DNA of 64,000 bases from JAFGBI01 sp964480725 (GTDB taxonomy: Bacteria > Myxococcota_A > Polyangia > Polyangiales > Polyangiaceae): contig CAYZQO010000003.1 of assembly GCA_964480725.1 (NCBI GenBank), forward strand, positions 1 to 64,000. The letters run 5' to 3'. The position numbers and the translations under genes are program-made. Below are positions 17,702-25,108 of the stretch, piece by piece (position 1 is the first letter of the stretch; the number at the start of each line of letters is the position of its first letter). Below the pieces are notes generated by a model. The model was not told the DNA's origin. It did not search any database and worked only from the letters and a program-made list of their open reading frames with translations.

Positions 17702-17708
17702 GACCGAC

Positions 17709-18314
17709 GTGCGAGGCGACCCGTCCGACACCGACCCGCTGGCGGGGCTCGCTCGACGCGCGGCGGCGGGCGAGCCGGAGGCGACGCGAGGGCTGCTCGG
17801 CGCCGTGGCGCCGCACGTGCTCCGCGTCGTCCGCCAGATCCTCGGTCGCGACCACCCGGACCAGGAGGATCTGGTGCAGGAGGCGCTGCTCGGCGCCCTG
17901 CAGTCTTTGCCCCGCTTCCGCGGCGACTGCTCGACGTTGCACTTCGTGCAGCGGGTCGGGTTGCTCACCGCGCTCAACGCCCGTCGGCGCTTCCAGCTCC
18001 GGGAGCAGCTCGCGCCGCGCGCCGTGGACGCCGACACGGAGGCGTTGCCGGACCGGGAGGCCTCCCCCGCCGAGGCGCTCGACGCCAGCCGACGCCGCGC
18101 CCTCTTCACGGCGCTGCTCGACGATCTCCCGGCGGCGCAGGCCGACGCGCTGGCGCTGCACTGCGTGCTCGGCTGCACGGTCGCCGAGACGGCGGCCCTC
18201 GCCGGCGTGCCGCTGAACACGGCGCGCGGTCGGATCGTGACGGCCAAGGCAGCGCTCCGCGAGCGGCTCGCGGTCGACCCCGTGGCGCGCGAGTTGTTTC
18301 GAGGTGCCTCGTGA
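17709..18314 (+). CDS. RNA polymerase sigma factor, ECF-like (sigma-70 family)
   Basis: This protein of about 201 residues has sigma region 2 (EATRGLLGAVAPHVLRVVRQILGRDHPDQEDLVQEALLGAL, with the conserved DxEDLVQE-type core as DQEDLVQE) and region 4 (LLDDLPAAQADALALHCVLGCTVAETAALAGVPLNTARGRI, the helix-turn-helix). Length and domain order fit an ECF sigma factor. The GTG at 17709 is preferred over ATG 17700 because the latter sits in a -10-like box. The stop overlaps a downstream GTG by four bases (GTGA at 18311-18314), the arrangement expected for a cognate anti-sigma gene, but that gene is broken (see 18311-18566). Confidence 0.88.
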   Translation: MRGDPSDTDPLAGLARRAAAGEPEATRGLLGAVAPHVLRVVRQILGRDHPDQEDLVQEALLGALQSLPRFRGDCSTLHFVQRVGLLTALNARRRFQLREQLAPRAVDADTEALPDREASPAEALDASRRRALFTALLDDLPAAQADALALHCVLGCTVAETAALAGVPLNTARGRIVTAKAALRERLAVDPVARELFRGAS

Positions 18315-18566
18315 GGGAGCTCCCGCTCACCGACGACCTCTCCGTGCTGGCGCGGCGCGGCGCGGCGCGGCCACCAACGAGCCGCTCCCCTTCCTCCTCG
18401 GCGCCGACGTCTCGTTCGTCTTGGGAGCAGGTGGATTCAGGGGCTCACCCTCGTGGAGCCGAGCTCGTGGGGCGAGCTGCTCTTCGATCGTGTCGGCGAT
18501 CAGCTCGTCGCCAACGATCTCTTGACCCAGTACGACGCCATGGCAACGGACTGCGCGGAGCGCTGA
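18311..18566 (+). pseudogene. Frameshifted remnant of the gene coupled to the sigma factor, probable former anti-sigma
   Basis: Coding character runs through three frames in turn. GTG at 18311 begins RELPLTDDLSVLARRGAA. After the CGCGG tandem repeat at 18351-18370 the neighbouring frame reads TNEPLPFLLGADVSFVLGAG. From about 18432 the third frame reads WIQGLTLVEPSSWGELLF and continues to YDAMATDCAER and a TGA at 18564-18566. Each segment has GC-rich third positions only in its own frame. The four-base overlap with the sigma gene suggests it once encoded its regulator. Alternative: a very short real peptide plus unrelated sequence. Two frameshifts in 250 bp make decay more likely than a sequencing error. 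Confidence 0.55.
18351..18370. repeat. Four tandem copies of CGCGG at the first frame break
   Basis: A 5-bp unit occurs four times without interruption inside the N-terminal coding part of the frameshifted gene. Gain or loss of one unit shifts the reading frame, so this is a plausible slippage site and cause of the first frame change. Confidence 0.7.
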
Positions 18567-18653
18567 TCCACCCGCCAGCTCGGCGGCCGGAGCCCCCACG
18601 TTCGGAGCTCTGGGAGCCGAGTTGGCCCAATGGCCGCTCGGGCCGACGGTCGA

Positions 18654-18682
18654 TTGACAAGCGGAAGGGCTTCGCTCATAGT
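18654..18682 (+). promoter_or_regulatory. Strong housekeeping-type promoter upstream of the small basic protein and rpsT
   Basis: A perfect -35 TTGACA (18654-18659) is followed after exactly 17 bp by CATAGT (18677-18682; four of six matches to TATAAT). Transcription would begin near 18689, about 28 nt before the ATG at 18717. It is the best sigma-70 consensus seen in this window and fits a highly expressed ribosomal-protein transcript. Confidence 0.75.
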
Positions 18683-18716
18683 CCCGGCCCCCTCACCCTC
18701 GAAGCCGCGGGGAATC

Positions 18717-18911
18717 ATGGCGTCCAACACCCAGCAGACCGAACACCGCCGAGCGAATCGCCACCGGAGCGCAGGCAAGCACGAGGCGGCCAAACGGGCC
18801 AAGCTCGGCTCCACGCCGCGCTTCCCGGTCCACCCCGAGGGCTACAACCCCGAGGCGCCCGACGCCCAGCGGCCCGCGGTCGCCACCGCGCCCGCCGTCA
18901 AGTCGAAGTGA
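18717..18911 (+). CDS. Small basic protein (64 aa), function unknown, upstream of rpsT
   Basis: The predicted product is 64 residues, hydrophilic and basic (TEHRRANRHRSAGKHEAAKRAKLG), with a Pro-rich middle (RFPVHPEGYNPEAPDAQRP) and no membrane segment. It follows a near-consensus promoter and lies 37 bp before rpsT on the same strand, so the two are probably co-transcribed. The composition suggests nucleic-acid or ribosome contact, but I recognise no family. GC-rich third positions in this frame support coding. Confidence 0.7.
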   Translation: MASNTQQTEHRRANRHRSAGKHEAAKRAKLGSTPRFPVHPEGYNPEAPDAQRPAVATAPAVKSK

Positions 18912-18948
18912 GCCGAACGGCCCCCCCAGCGAGCGAGAATCCAGACTC

Positions 18949-19221
18949 ATGGCGAACCACCCGTCCGCAGAGAAGCGCAACCGCCAGCGCATCAAGCGCA
19001 CCGCCCGCAACCGCGCCGTCCGCACGGCGGTGCGCACCGCCGTGAAGCGCGCGCGCCTCGCCATCGCCAACGGTGACGAGGGGGCCGCTGCCCTCACCCT
19101 GGCCGCGAGCGTCGCGCTCGCCAAGGCCGCGCAGAAAGGCGTGTTGCCCCGGGCGACCGCCTCCCGCACGACCTCGCGGATCGCGGTTTCGCTCAACAAG
19201 GGCGCCGCGGCCAAGGCCTGA
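18949..19221 (+). CDS. rpsT: 30S ribosomal protein S20
   Basis: This 90-residue basic protein starts ANHPSAEKRNRQRIKRTARNR and continues with AVRTAVKRARLA, the classic S20 N-terminus that binds 16S rRNA. The C-terminal KAAQKGVLPRATASRTTSRIA is also typical. Length matches the family (86-90). It is probably expressed from the promoter at 18654, after the 64-residue gene. Confidence 0.97.
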   Translation: MANHPSAEKRNRQRIKRTARNRAVRTAVRTAVKRARLAIANGDEGAAALTLAASVALAKAAQKGVLPRATASRTTSRIAVSLNKGAAAKA

Positions 19222-19313
19222 CCGCGCACGGCCGCCGGCGGGGCACGGCCGGAGCCCGACGGTGCTAGGCTTTTCGGCGCCCGGGGAGCGGGGCGGTCGC
19301 TCCCCGCCGCGTC

Positions 19314-20744
19314 ATGAGTGACTCCGAACCAGAGCTCGACCTGCTCGCCGGCACTGTCGTCGCCGGGAAGTACCGCATCGACGAGCTCATCGGACGCGGC
19401 GGGATGGGGGCCGTTTTTCGCGCGACCAACCTCGCGATCGGCAAGCGCGTCGCGCTGAAGTTCCTGTACCAGGAAACCGCGCTCGATCGTGACGCGGTGG
19501 CGCGATTCCAGCGCGAGGCAGAGGCAGCGAGCGCAGTCGAGAACGCCCACATCGTCGAGATCTTCGACTCTGGCACCACGGAGGACGGGCGTCCCTTCCT
19601 GGTGATGGAGCTGCTCCGAGGGGAGGATCTCCGCCAGCGGCTGCGGCGAGAGGGGAGGCTCTCGCCGGCCGACGCCGTGCGCATCGCGGCCCAGGTCGCC
19701 CGTGCCCTCCGGCGGGCGCACGAGGCGGGGATCGTCCACCGCGACCTCAAGCCGGACAATGTCTTCCTCTGCGAGCGGGACGACGACCCGGTCTTCGTCA
19801 AGCTGGTCGACTTCGGGATCTCGAAGGTGGCGCGGCGCGAGACGACGGCGGACGCGCTCACGCGGCGCGGCGTGGTGCTGGGCACCGCGTTCTACATGGC
19901 GCCGGAGCAGGCGCAGGCCCTCCCCGACGTCGACGGACGAACCGACCTCTTCAGCCTCGGCGCGATCCTCTACGAGGCGCTCACCGGGGAACCCCCACAC
20001 CACGGCCGCGTCTACGAGTCCGTCCTCATCGACCTCTGCACCAAGGACGCGCCGCCCCTCCGCGATCGTGCTCCCGACGTCCCCGAAGCGCTGGCGCAGG
20101 TGGTGCACCGCGCGCTCGAGCGCGATCGCTCCCGGCGCTACCAGACCGCGGAGGAGCTCCTCGTCGCGCTACTGGCGGCGAGCCCTGGCGCCACGCCAAC
20201 GAACAGCGAGACCCGAGGCCAGCCGCGCAGCGCCGTGCCAGCGCCGGGTCCGGGCGTGGGCACGCCCGCCGCGATGACCGGGGAGGCCGCGTCCATCCGG
20301 AGCGCGACGCCGCCCCGACCGCTGCGCGAGCGACGGCGCTCCCTCGCCGTCGCCGTGGTCGCCCTCCTCGCGGCGCTCTCGGTGGCCCTGGTGCTGCTGT
20401 CCCGTCACCGGAGCGTGGACGCGGGCGGCGGAGTCGCCATCGACGCGCCAAACTCGCCGGCAGGTATCGTCGGCGTCGTCCCGGCGAGCCCCGCCGGCGC
20501 CCGCACCGCAAGCGGCACGCAGGAGCCCGGAGCGGCCCCCGCACCCGAGGCTCGGCCCAGCGCGACCGCCCCGACACCGCCGGCGAGCGCCTCCGCTCCG
20601 GCGGGCGCCTCCAGGGCGCCAGCTGCGGAGACGCCGGCGCCCGCGCACCCCCGGCCCGGGTCGACCCCGCGAGCCCCGGCGGCGACCGGGCGGGCGCCGC
20701 GCGCGGGGGTGGCCGGCGATCTCGAGCTCGCCACCGAGCCGTGA
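19314..20744 (+). CDS. Membrane Ser/Thr protein kinase (PknB/Hanks type)
   Basis: This 476-residue kinase has the Gly loop GRGGMGAVF at 27-35, Lys49 (RVALKF), HRDLKPDN from residue 142, the DFG-type VDFGISKV, and the activation segment LGTAFYMAPEQ. One membrane helix follows (about 341-363, VAVVALLAALSVALVLL), then a Pro/Ala-rich low-complexity tail with no folded sensor domain. All catalytic residues are intact. It is separate from the kinase at 1138-3000, which carries an extracytoplasmic domain. A TAGGCT at 19265-19270 could be the -10 box, giving a leader of about 40 nt. Confidence 0.93.
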   Translation: MSDSEPELDLLAGTVVAGKYRIDELIGRGGMGAVFRATNLAIGKRVALKFLYQETALDRDAVARFQREAEAASAVENAHIVEIFDSGTTEDGRPFLVMELLRGEDLRQRLRREGRLSPADAVRIAAQVARALRRAHEAGIVHRDLKPDNVFLCERDDDPVFVKLVDFGISKVARRETTADALTRRGVVLGTAFYMAPEQAQALPDVDGRTDLFSLGAILYEALTGEPPHHGRVYESVLIDLCTKDAPPLRDRAPDVPEALAQVVHRALERDRSRRYQTAEELLVALLAASPGATPTNSETRGQPRSAVPAPGPGVGTPAAMTGEAASIRSATPPRPLRERRRSLAVAVVALLAALSVALVLLSRHRSVDAGGGVAIDAPNSPAGIVGVVPASPAGARTASGTQEPGAAPAPEARPSATAPTPPASASAPAGASRAPAAETPAPAHPRPGSTPRAPAATGRAPRAGVAGDLELATEP

Positions 20745-20795
20745 GCGGGCGCCGCTAACAACGCTGCGAGCCTCGTCGCGACACGCCCGAGCCGC

Positions 20796-22124
20796 TCAGC
20801 AGCCGTCAACGCGGGTCAGGGTGATCCCGCCGTCGCTGTGGGCCCAGACCACGTCCCCATCCGGAGTGGCCACGAACTCCGAGAAGCCATCGATCGGTGC
20901 GTCTACCGCGACCGGCCCCTCGACGACGCCCCCCTGCTCGTCGATGACCGCGAGCCGCAGCACGCCGCCGCTCTCGTACCCGAAGAGGAAGTGGTCGTCG
21001 CCGTAGGCGGACATGTAAGCGCGGAACGGGTAGGCGCCGTCGATGGCATCGGACACGTCGATCTCGACGTCGCTCGTCAGCGTGCCCTCGCCCGAGACGG
21101 TCGCGAGGTGCGCCACGCGCTCGCCATCACCGTCGAGCGTGACGTGCGACAGGAAGAACGAGCCAGCGCGCGGCACCAGACCGCCGAGCGCCCGCTGGGT
21201 CGGGTCCACACCCTCGCTGAACGTCACCTGTCCGCGGGTTTTTTCCGGATCGAGCACTGTCACCCGCATCCCCGGCGGGTACGGGTCGCCGTGGCAGGCC
21301 GCCGCCCAGACGCCATCGTGGGCGAGGCGCACCGACCAACTGTGGCTGCAGCCCCAGTCCCAGCCGCCCCCAAGCCGGGCACCGCCCTCAGCGATGAACC
21401 GGAAGGTGTCCCCCGCATGCAAGGCCACACCCGTCGGCTCGTTGGCGTCGGCGACGGAGCGGGCAGAGCGAAAGTAGACGCCGTAGGTGTCGTCGGCGAA
21501 GACGAGCCGCGCCGTGTGCTGGTACCAGTAGACGAACAGCGCCCCGTCGGCGCCGACGTTCACGTCCTCGGTGAGCTTCGTCTGCCAGGCGACCGTCCCC
21601 GCCCCGTCGAAGCGGAACAGATCGAGCCGGGCGCAGTACTGGGTCAGGTCCGCGGTGCAGTGCTGCTCGCTGTGGATGTCGGGGTCGTCGGCGAGGACGA
21701 CGATGGCGCCCCCTCCATCGGCGTGCGCCAGCGCCGCGTGCACCTCGAGGCCGGGGAACGCCGGTGACGTGGCGACGGGGGCGTCGTCCGCGTCGAGCCA
21801 GGTGACGCGGATCTCCTCCGCGTCCGCGGCGCGCCAGGCCAAGAGCGAGCCGCCATCGGCCGCCGGAGCGACGACCGTGGGGTGGTACTCGTCACTCGCG
21901 ACGACGACGCTGCCGACGTCCACGGCCCGGGTCGTCACGCGCTCGGCGAGGGGCGCCGAGCAGACGGGCGCATGGCCACCCGAGGGAGCGCCGCCGGTGC
22001 CGAGCGCGCCCCCGGCCGCCCCCGCGCCCTCCCGCCCGATCCCCTGCAACTCCGCCGTACCGCAGGCCGCGAGGACGGCCAGGGCGACCGTGGCGATGAG
22101 CTCGAAACGGAGACGGAGCTGCAT
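20796..22124 (-). CDS. Predicted lipoprotein with repeated beta-strand (propeller-like) domain
   Basis: This 442-residue protein begins MQLRLRFELIATVALAVLAAC with a lipobox LAAC at about residue 21. A Gly/Ala-rich linker (GAGAAGGALGTGGAPSGG) follows, then a long all-beta domain in which segments such as GSLLAWRAADAEEIRVTWLD, TVLDPEKTRGQVTF and VVWAHSDGG recur, reminiscent of propeller-like repeats in myxobacterial surface lipoproteins. Cys residues occur in CTADLTQYC and WGCSHSW. The function is not recognised. I chose the start at 22124; longer upstream extensions are not coding-like. Divergent from the sigma factor at 22360. Confidence 0.8.
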   Translation of the reverse strand: MQLRLRFELIATVALAVLAACGTAELQGIGREGAGAAGGALGTGGAPSGGHAPVCSAPLAERVTTRAVDVGSVVVASDEYHPTVVAPAADGGSLLAWRAADAEEIRVTWLDADDAPVATSPAFPGLEVHAALAHADGGGAIVVLADDPDIHSEQHCTADLTQYCARLDLFRFDGAGTVAWQTKLTEDVNVGADGALFVYWYQHTARLVFADDTYGVYFRSARSVADANEPTGVALHAGDTFRFIAEGGARLGGGWDWGCSHSWSVRLAHDGVWAAACHGDPYPPGMRVTVLDPEKTRGQVTFSEGVDPTQRALGGLVPRAGSFFLSHVTLDGDGERVAHLATVSGEGTLTSDVEIDVSDAIDGAYPFRAYMSAYGDDHFLFGYESGGVLRLAVIDEQGGVVEGPVAVDAPIDGFSEFVATPDGDVVWAHSDGGITLTRVDGC

Positions 22125-22359
22125 CGGGGTGAAAAGAAGATAGCGCAACCCCGCACGCCTCACGACGGGCCGCGGGGCGGGCGGGGAACGGGGGGCTGAT
22201 CTCGATACGGCTCGTCGCGCCACCAACCCACCGTACACCATGCCGCAGGGCTCGCCCGCCATCGCCCGGGCGGACCGCCCGGGTCGCCCTTGGAGCGGCC
22301 AGGGGGTGATCCGTACCGGGTCCGCCGCGTCACTACGACTCGTGGCACAATGCTCATCG

Positions 22360-23037
22360 GTGCCCCTGCCCACCTCGTCGCGCCCGCCGGCCGCCGCCCA
22401 GGACGGAACGGCGACGGAGCGCGTCCGGCGCTTGGCGGCGGTCCCCACTGACGAGGCTCCGACCAGCGCCGAGCTCGTGCGGCGCCTCCGCGCGGGCAGC
22501 CGGGAGGCGGCCGGGACGCTCTACGACCGCCATGCCCGCACGGTGCGTGGCGTCCTGCGGCGCGCGCTCGGCCCGGACCAGGAGCTCGAGGACCTGGTCC
22601 ACGAGGTTTTCTTGCAGTTCTTCACCTCGCCGTCCGCCCTGCGCGATCCAGAGAAGGTTGGCTCGTTCCTCTTCGGGGTGGCCGTGCGCGTCGCCTCGGG
22701 TGAGCTCCGCCGGCGCCGCGTCCGGCGCCGCGTTCTCCTGACGGCGGACGGGTCGGTCCCCGAGCAGGCGACGCCACCGAGCGACAGCGGGAGCCGCCGC
22801 GCTGTCGCCGCCCTCTACCGGATCCTGGACGAGCTCGACGGGCGCGACCGGTTGGTCTTCGTCCTGCGGGCCATCGAGGAGATCACGGTCGCAGACGTCG
22901 CCGAGCACCTCGGCGTCTCGCAGCCCACCGTCAAGCGCTGCGCAGCGCGAGCCTGGCGGCACGTCGCCGAGCGTGCCGGCTCCGAACCGAGCCTCGCGGG
23001 GTACGTGCAACTGGGGACGGGAGGAGACGCGCCATGA
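22360..23037 (+). CDS. RNA polymerase sigma factor, ECF-like
   Basis: This sigma factor of about 225 residues has region 2 (EAAGTLYDRHARTVRGVLRRALG, DQELEDLVHEVFLQFF) and region 4 (LDELDGRDRLVFVLRAIEEITVADVAEHLGVSQPTVKR, a clear helix-turn-helix). The start is uncertain: GTG 22360 has CACAAT 8 nt upstream and no Shine-Dalgarno, matching other leaderless starts here; GTG 22342 is an alternative. The stop overlaps the next ATG (ATGA at 23034), and that gene overlaps the third in the same way, so the set is a tight operon of sigma factor, membrane protein and envelope protein. Confidence 0.88.
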   Translation: MPLPTSSRPPAAAQDGTATERVRRLAAVPTDEAPTSAELVRRLRAGSREAAGTLYDRHARTVRGVLRRALGPDQELEDLVHEVFLQFFTSPSALRDPEKVGSFLFGVAVRVASGELRRRRVRRRVLLTADGSVPEQATPPSDSGSRRAVAALYRILDELDGRDRLVFVLRAIEEITVADVAEHLGVSQPTVKRCAARAWRHVAERAGSEPSLAGYVQLGTGGDAP

Positions 23038-23924
23038 CCCACCGCGAGGGATCCGCCCCCTCCGGGCAGCGGCTGGCCGAGCTCGTGCGCGGGGAGCTGT
23101 CGGGCGAGGTCTCGGCGTCCCTGCATCGGGCGGGCCGCGAGCGGCTCTTGGACGCGCTGGCCAGGGGTCCGGCGGCCGAGGTCACGACGCCCACCTCCTG
23201 GTTGCCCTGGGCGAACGGAGGCGGGGCCTGGCGGTACCTCACTCCACTCGCGGTGGCGGCGGCGATCGCCATCGCGTTCGGGGGGGGCTACGTCGTTGGC
23301 GCGCGGCGCACGGAGGTGCTGGTGGTGGCGGCAGAGCAGCAGGCGGCCCGCGTCGCGGCCGCCGGGGTCGCGACCCCGCTGGCGTCGACCGCCCAAAGCG
23401 TGACGCCGGCCGCCGCCCCGAGCACGCCGCCCGCAGCGGCGAGCGCGACGCCGGAGCCGCTGCCCACCCTCCGCCAGCTCCTCGAGCGCGGCGAGGCGGC
23501 GAAGGTGATCGAACGCGTCGAGCGGATGGGGGTCGACGGCTGTCTCCGGTCCTGCTCCGCCTCGGATCTCGAGGCGTTCGCCGACGCCGCACGGTACACG
23601 GGCCGCAATGATCTCGCCGCCCGCGTCCTTTCCGCTCAGCGCCAGCGCTTCCCCGGCACGGATCTGGCGGCGACCGCCGCGTTCCTCCTCGGACGCTCCG
23701 CTGAGGGCGGCGGCAGCGACGCCGAGGCCGCCCGCTGGTACTCGACCTACCTCCGCGAGCGCCCCGGCGGAGCCCTCTCCGGCGAGGCCCTCGGCCGCTC
23801 GATGCAGATCGCCCAGCGCAGCGGGGACGGAGCTCGCGCCCGGTCGCTCGCCGAGCAGTACCTGCGCGCCGCCCCGACGGGAGGCTATGCGCCGCAAGCG
23901 CGTCAGATACTATCGAGACAATGA
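23034..23924 (+). CDS. Membrane-anchored TPR protein, candidate anti-sigma factor
   Basis: This 296-residue protein is coupled to the sigma factor (ATGA overlap). The N-terminal 60 residues are charged and cytoplasmic (GQRLAELVRGELSGEVSASLHRAGRERLLDA). A single membrane helix follows at about 65-85 (YLTPLAVAAAIAIAFGGGYVVG), then an Ala/Pro/Thr linker and a periplasmic helical-repeat domain with CLRSC and TPR-like EAARWYSTYLRERP. This layout is that of FecR/RseA-like anti-sigma factors of myxobacteria whose periplasmic part is TPR-like. The anti-sigma role is inferred from position and topology; no zinc anti-sigma motif is present. Confidence 0.8.
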   Translation: MTHREGSAPSGQRLAELVRGELSGEVSASLHRAGRERLLDALARGPAAEVTTPTSWLPWANGGGAWRYLTPLAVAAAIAIAFGGGYVVGARRTEVLVVAAEQQAARVAAAGVATPLASTAQSVTPAAAPSTPPAAASATPEPLPTLRQLLERGEAAKVIERVERMGVDGCLRSCSASDLEAFADAARYTGRNDLAARVLSAQRQRFPGTDLAATAAFLLGRSAEGGGSDAEAARWYSTYLRERPGGALSGEALGRSMQIAQRSGDGARARSLAEQYLRAAPTGGYAPQARQILSRQ

Positions 23925-24952
23925 GGGTCCGTCGCCTCGCGATCCTGCTGGCCATCGGGATCGCGCTCCTGGGAGGAGCGAGCAGCGCTGGCGCGCAGGC
24001 GGGCGATCCGCGCGTGGTCATCCTCCGCCCCGAGCGGACCGATCCGGATCTCGATCGTGCGCTCGTCCACCTTCAGGGCGAGCTCACGGCCGCGGGCTTC
24101 GCGGTTTCGGTGGTGGCCGTGGCGGAGCCAGTCACCCCCGCCGTTCTGCGGCGGGTCGGCGAGGAGCAGCAGGCGTTCGCCACCCTGTCGGTCCTCCGCG
24201 CCAACGGCAACACGACGGCCGACGTGTGGATCGGCGACCGCGTCACCGGCAAGACCTCGGTGCGGACGCTGGCGACGACCGCCTCCGAGCGATCGGGGAA
24301 GATCCTGGCCATTCGCGCCGTGGATCTGCTCAAGACGAGCCTCGCCGAGGCCCAGACGGAGCGGGAGCCCCCGCCGGAGACCGTCGGCGTCGCCCCGCCC
24401 GAGCAGGTCCCGGACGCGGTGCGCGAGTTCGCCAGACCGAAGGGCTCACCCGTCGGCCTGTACGTGCACGGCGCCGTGCTCGGCTGGCCGCCGCCGTTCG
24501 CCCCGGCCTTCGGACCCCAGCTCGGCGTCACCGTCCGCCCCGGCCGGCGGCTGGGCCTCCGCGTCGTCGGGGCCGCGCTCACCGGCGCCGCCATGGAGAG
24601 CGAGGCCGGCACGGTGCACATCGGCGAGCAGCTCGCCCTGCTCGAGCTGGAGCCGGTCCTCTGGCAGAGCCCCTCCGCCTGGCTCGGGCTGGTTGCGGGC
24701 GCGGGCGTGCACCGGTTCTCCATCACCGGCGAGGCGCGGGCGCCCTACTTCGGCCGGCGGGAAGCGGCCGCCACCTTCGTGGCCGGGCTGGGCCCCGAGC
24801 TCGGGCTGATCGTGAGCCCCAACGCGCGCTTCTCGGTGGGGCTGCGCGCCCTCACCTTCGCTCCCGATCCCGTGGTGCTGAGCGCCGACGAGGCCCACCG
24901 GATGAACCGCTTCGCCATGATCGGCACGCTGGGGCTCGAGGTGGGACTCTAG
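23921..24952 (+). CDS. Exported outer-membrane-type protein, third gene of sigma operon
   Basis: This 343-residue protein has a signal peptide (MRVRRLAILLAIGIALLGGASSAGA, cleavage after AGA). An N-terminal alpha/beta domain of about 110 residues (DPRVVILRPERTDPDLDRAL) is followed by a C-terminal beta-rich, Gly-alternating half that ends LGLEVGL, consistent with a membrane barrel. It overlaps the preceding gene by four bases. Its TAG stop is supplied by the CTAG that begins the repeat element at 24949, a rare stop codon in such GC-rich DNA. It is presumably the target or sensor partner of the linked sigma factor. Confidence 0.8.
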   Translation: MRVRRLAILLAIGIALLGGASSAGAQAGDPRVVILRPERTDPDLDRALVHLQGELTAAGFAVSVVAVAEPVTPAVLRRVGEEQQAFATLSVLRANGNTTADVWIGDRVTGKTSVRTLATTASERSGKILAIRAVDLLKTSLAEAQTEREPPPETVGVAPPEQVPDAVREFARPKGSPVGLYVHGAVLGWPPPFAPAFGPQLGVTVRPGRRLGLRVVGAALTGAAMESEAGTVHIGEQLALLELEPVLWQSPSAWLGLVAGAGVHRFSITGEARAPYFGRREAAATFVAGLGPELGLIVSPNARFSVGLRALTFAPDPVVLSADEAHRMNRFAMIGTLGLEVGL

Positions 24953-25108
24953 AGCAGCAATCAGGTTGCTTGCTGCGACAAATCAATGACCTAGAGCACC
25001 GAGCTGGGAGCAGATCTCGGCAGAGGAGGCTTGGAAAGCGTCTCCTCGCCTTGCACGGAGACGTTTTCCAGGCCTCCGTCGCTGTCGGCAACCTGATCGG
25101 TGCTCTAG
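24949..25108 (+). repeat. Composite structured intergenic repeat, copy 1 (A unit 42 bp + B unit 118 bp)
   Basis: Unit A (24949-24990) starts CTAGAGCAGC, forms a hairpin GCAGCAA/TTGCTGC with a loop holding AGGTT, and ends with AAATCAATGAC. Unit B (24991-25108) starts CTAGAGCACCGA and ends TCGGTGCTCTAG, a perfect 12-bp terminal inverted repeat. Inside it is a long hairpin TGGAAAGCGTCTCC/GGAGACGTTTTCCA with loop TCGCCTTGCAC. The element fills the whole space between two convergent genes and its outer CTAGs provide both their TAG stop codons. Other copies are at 31472 and 46013. Confidence 0.9.

Noticed and set aside
21232..21246. A T-run suggesting a terminator
   Set aside because: It lies inside the coding sequence of the minus-strand lipoprotein and has no adjacent stem.
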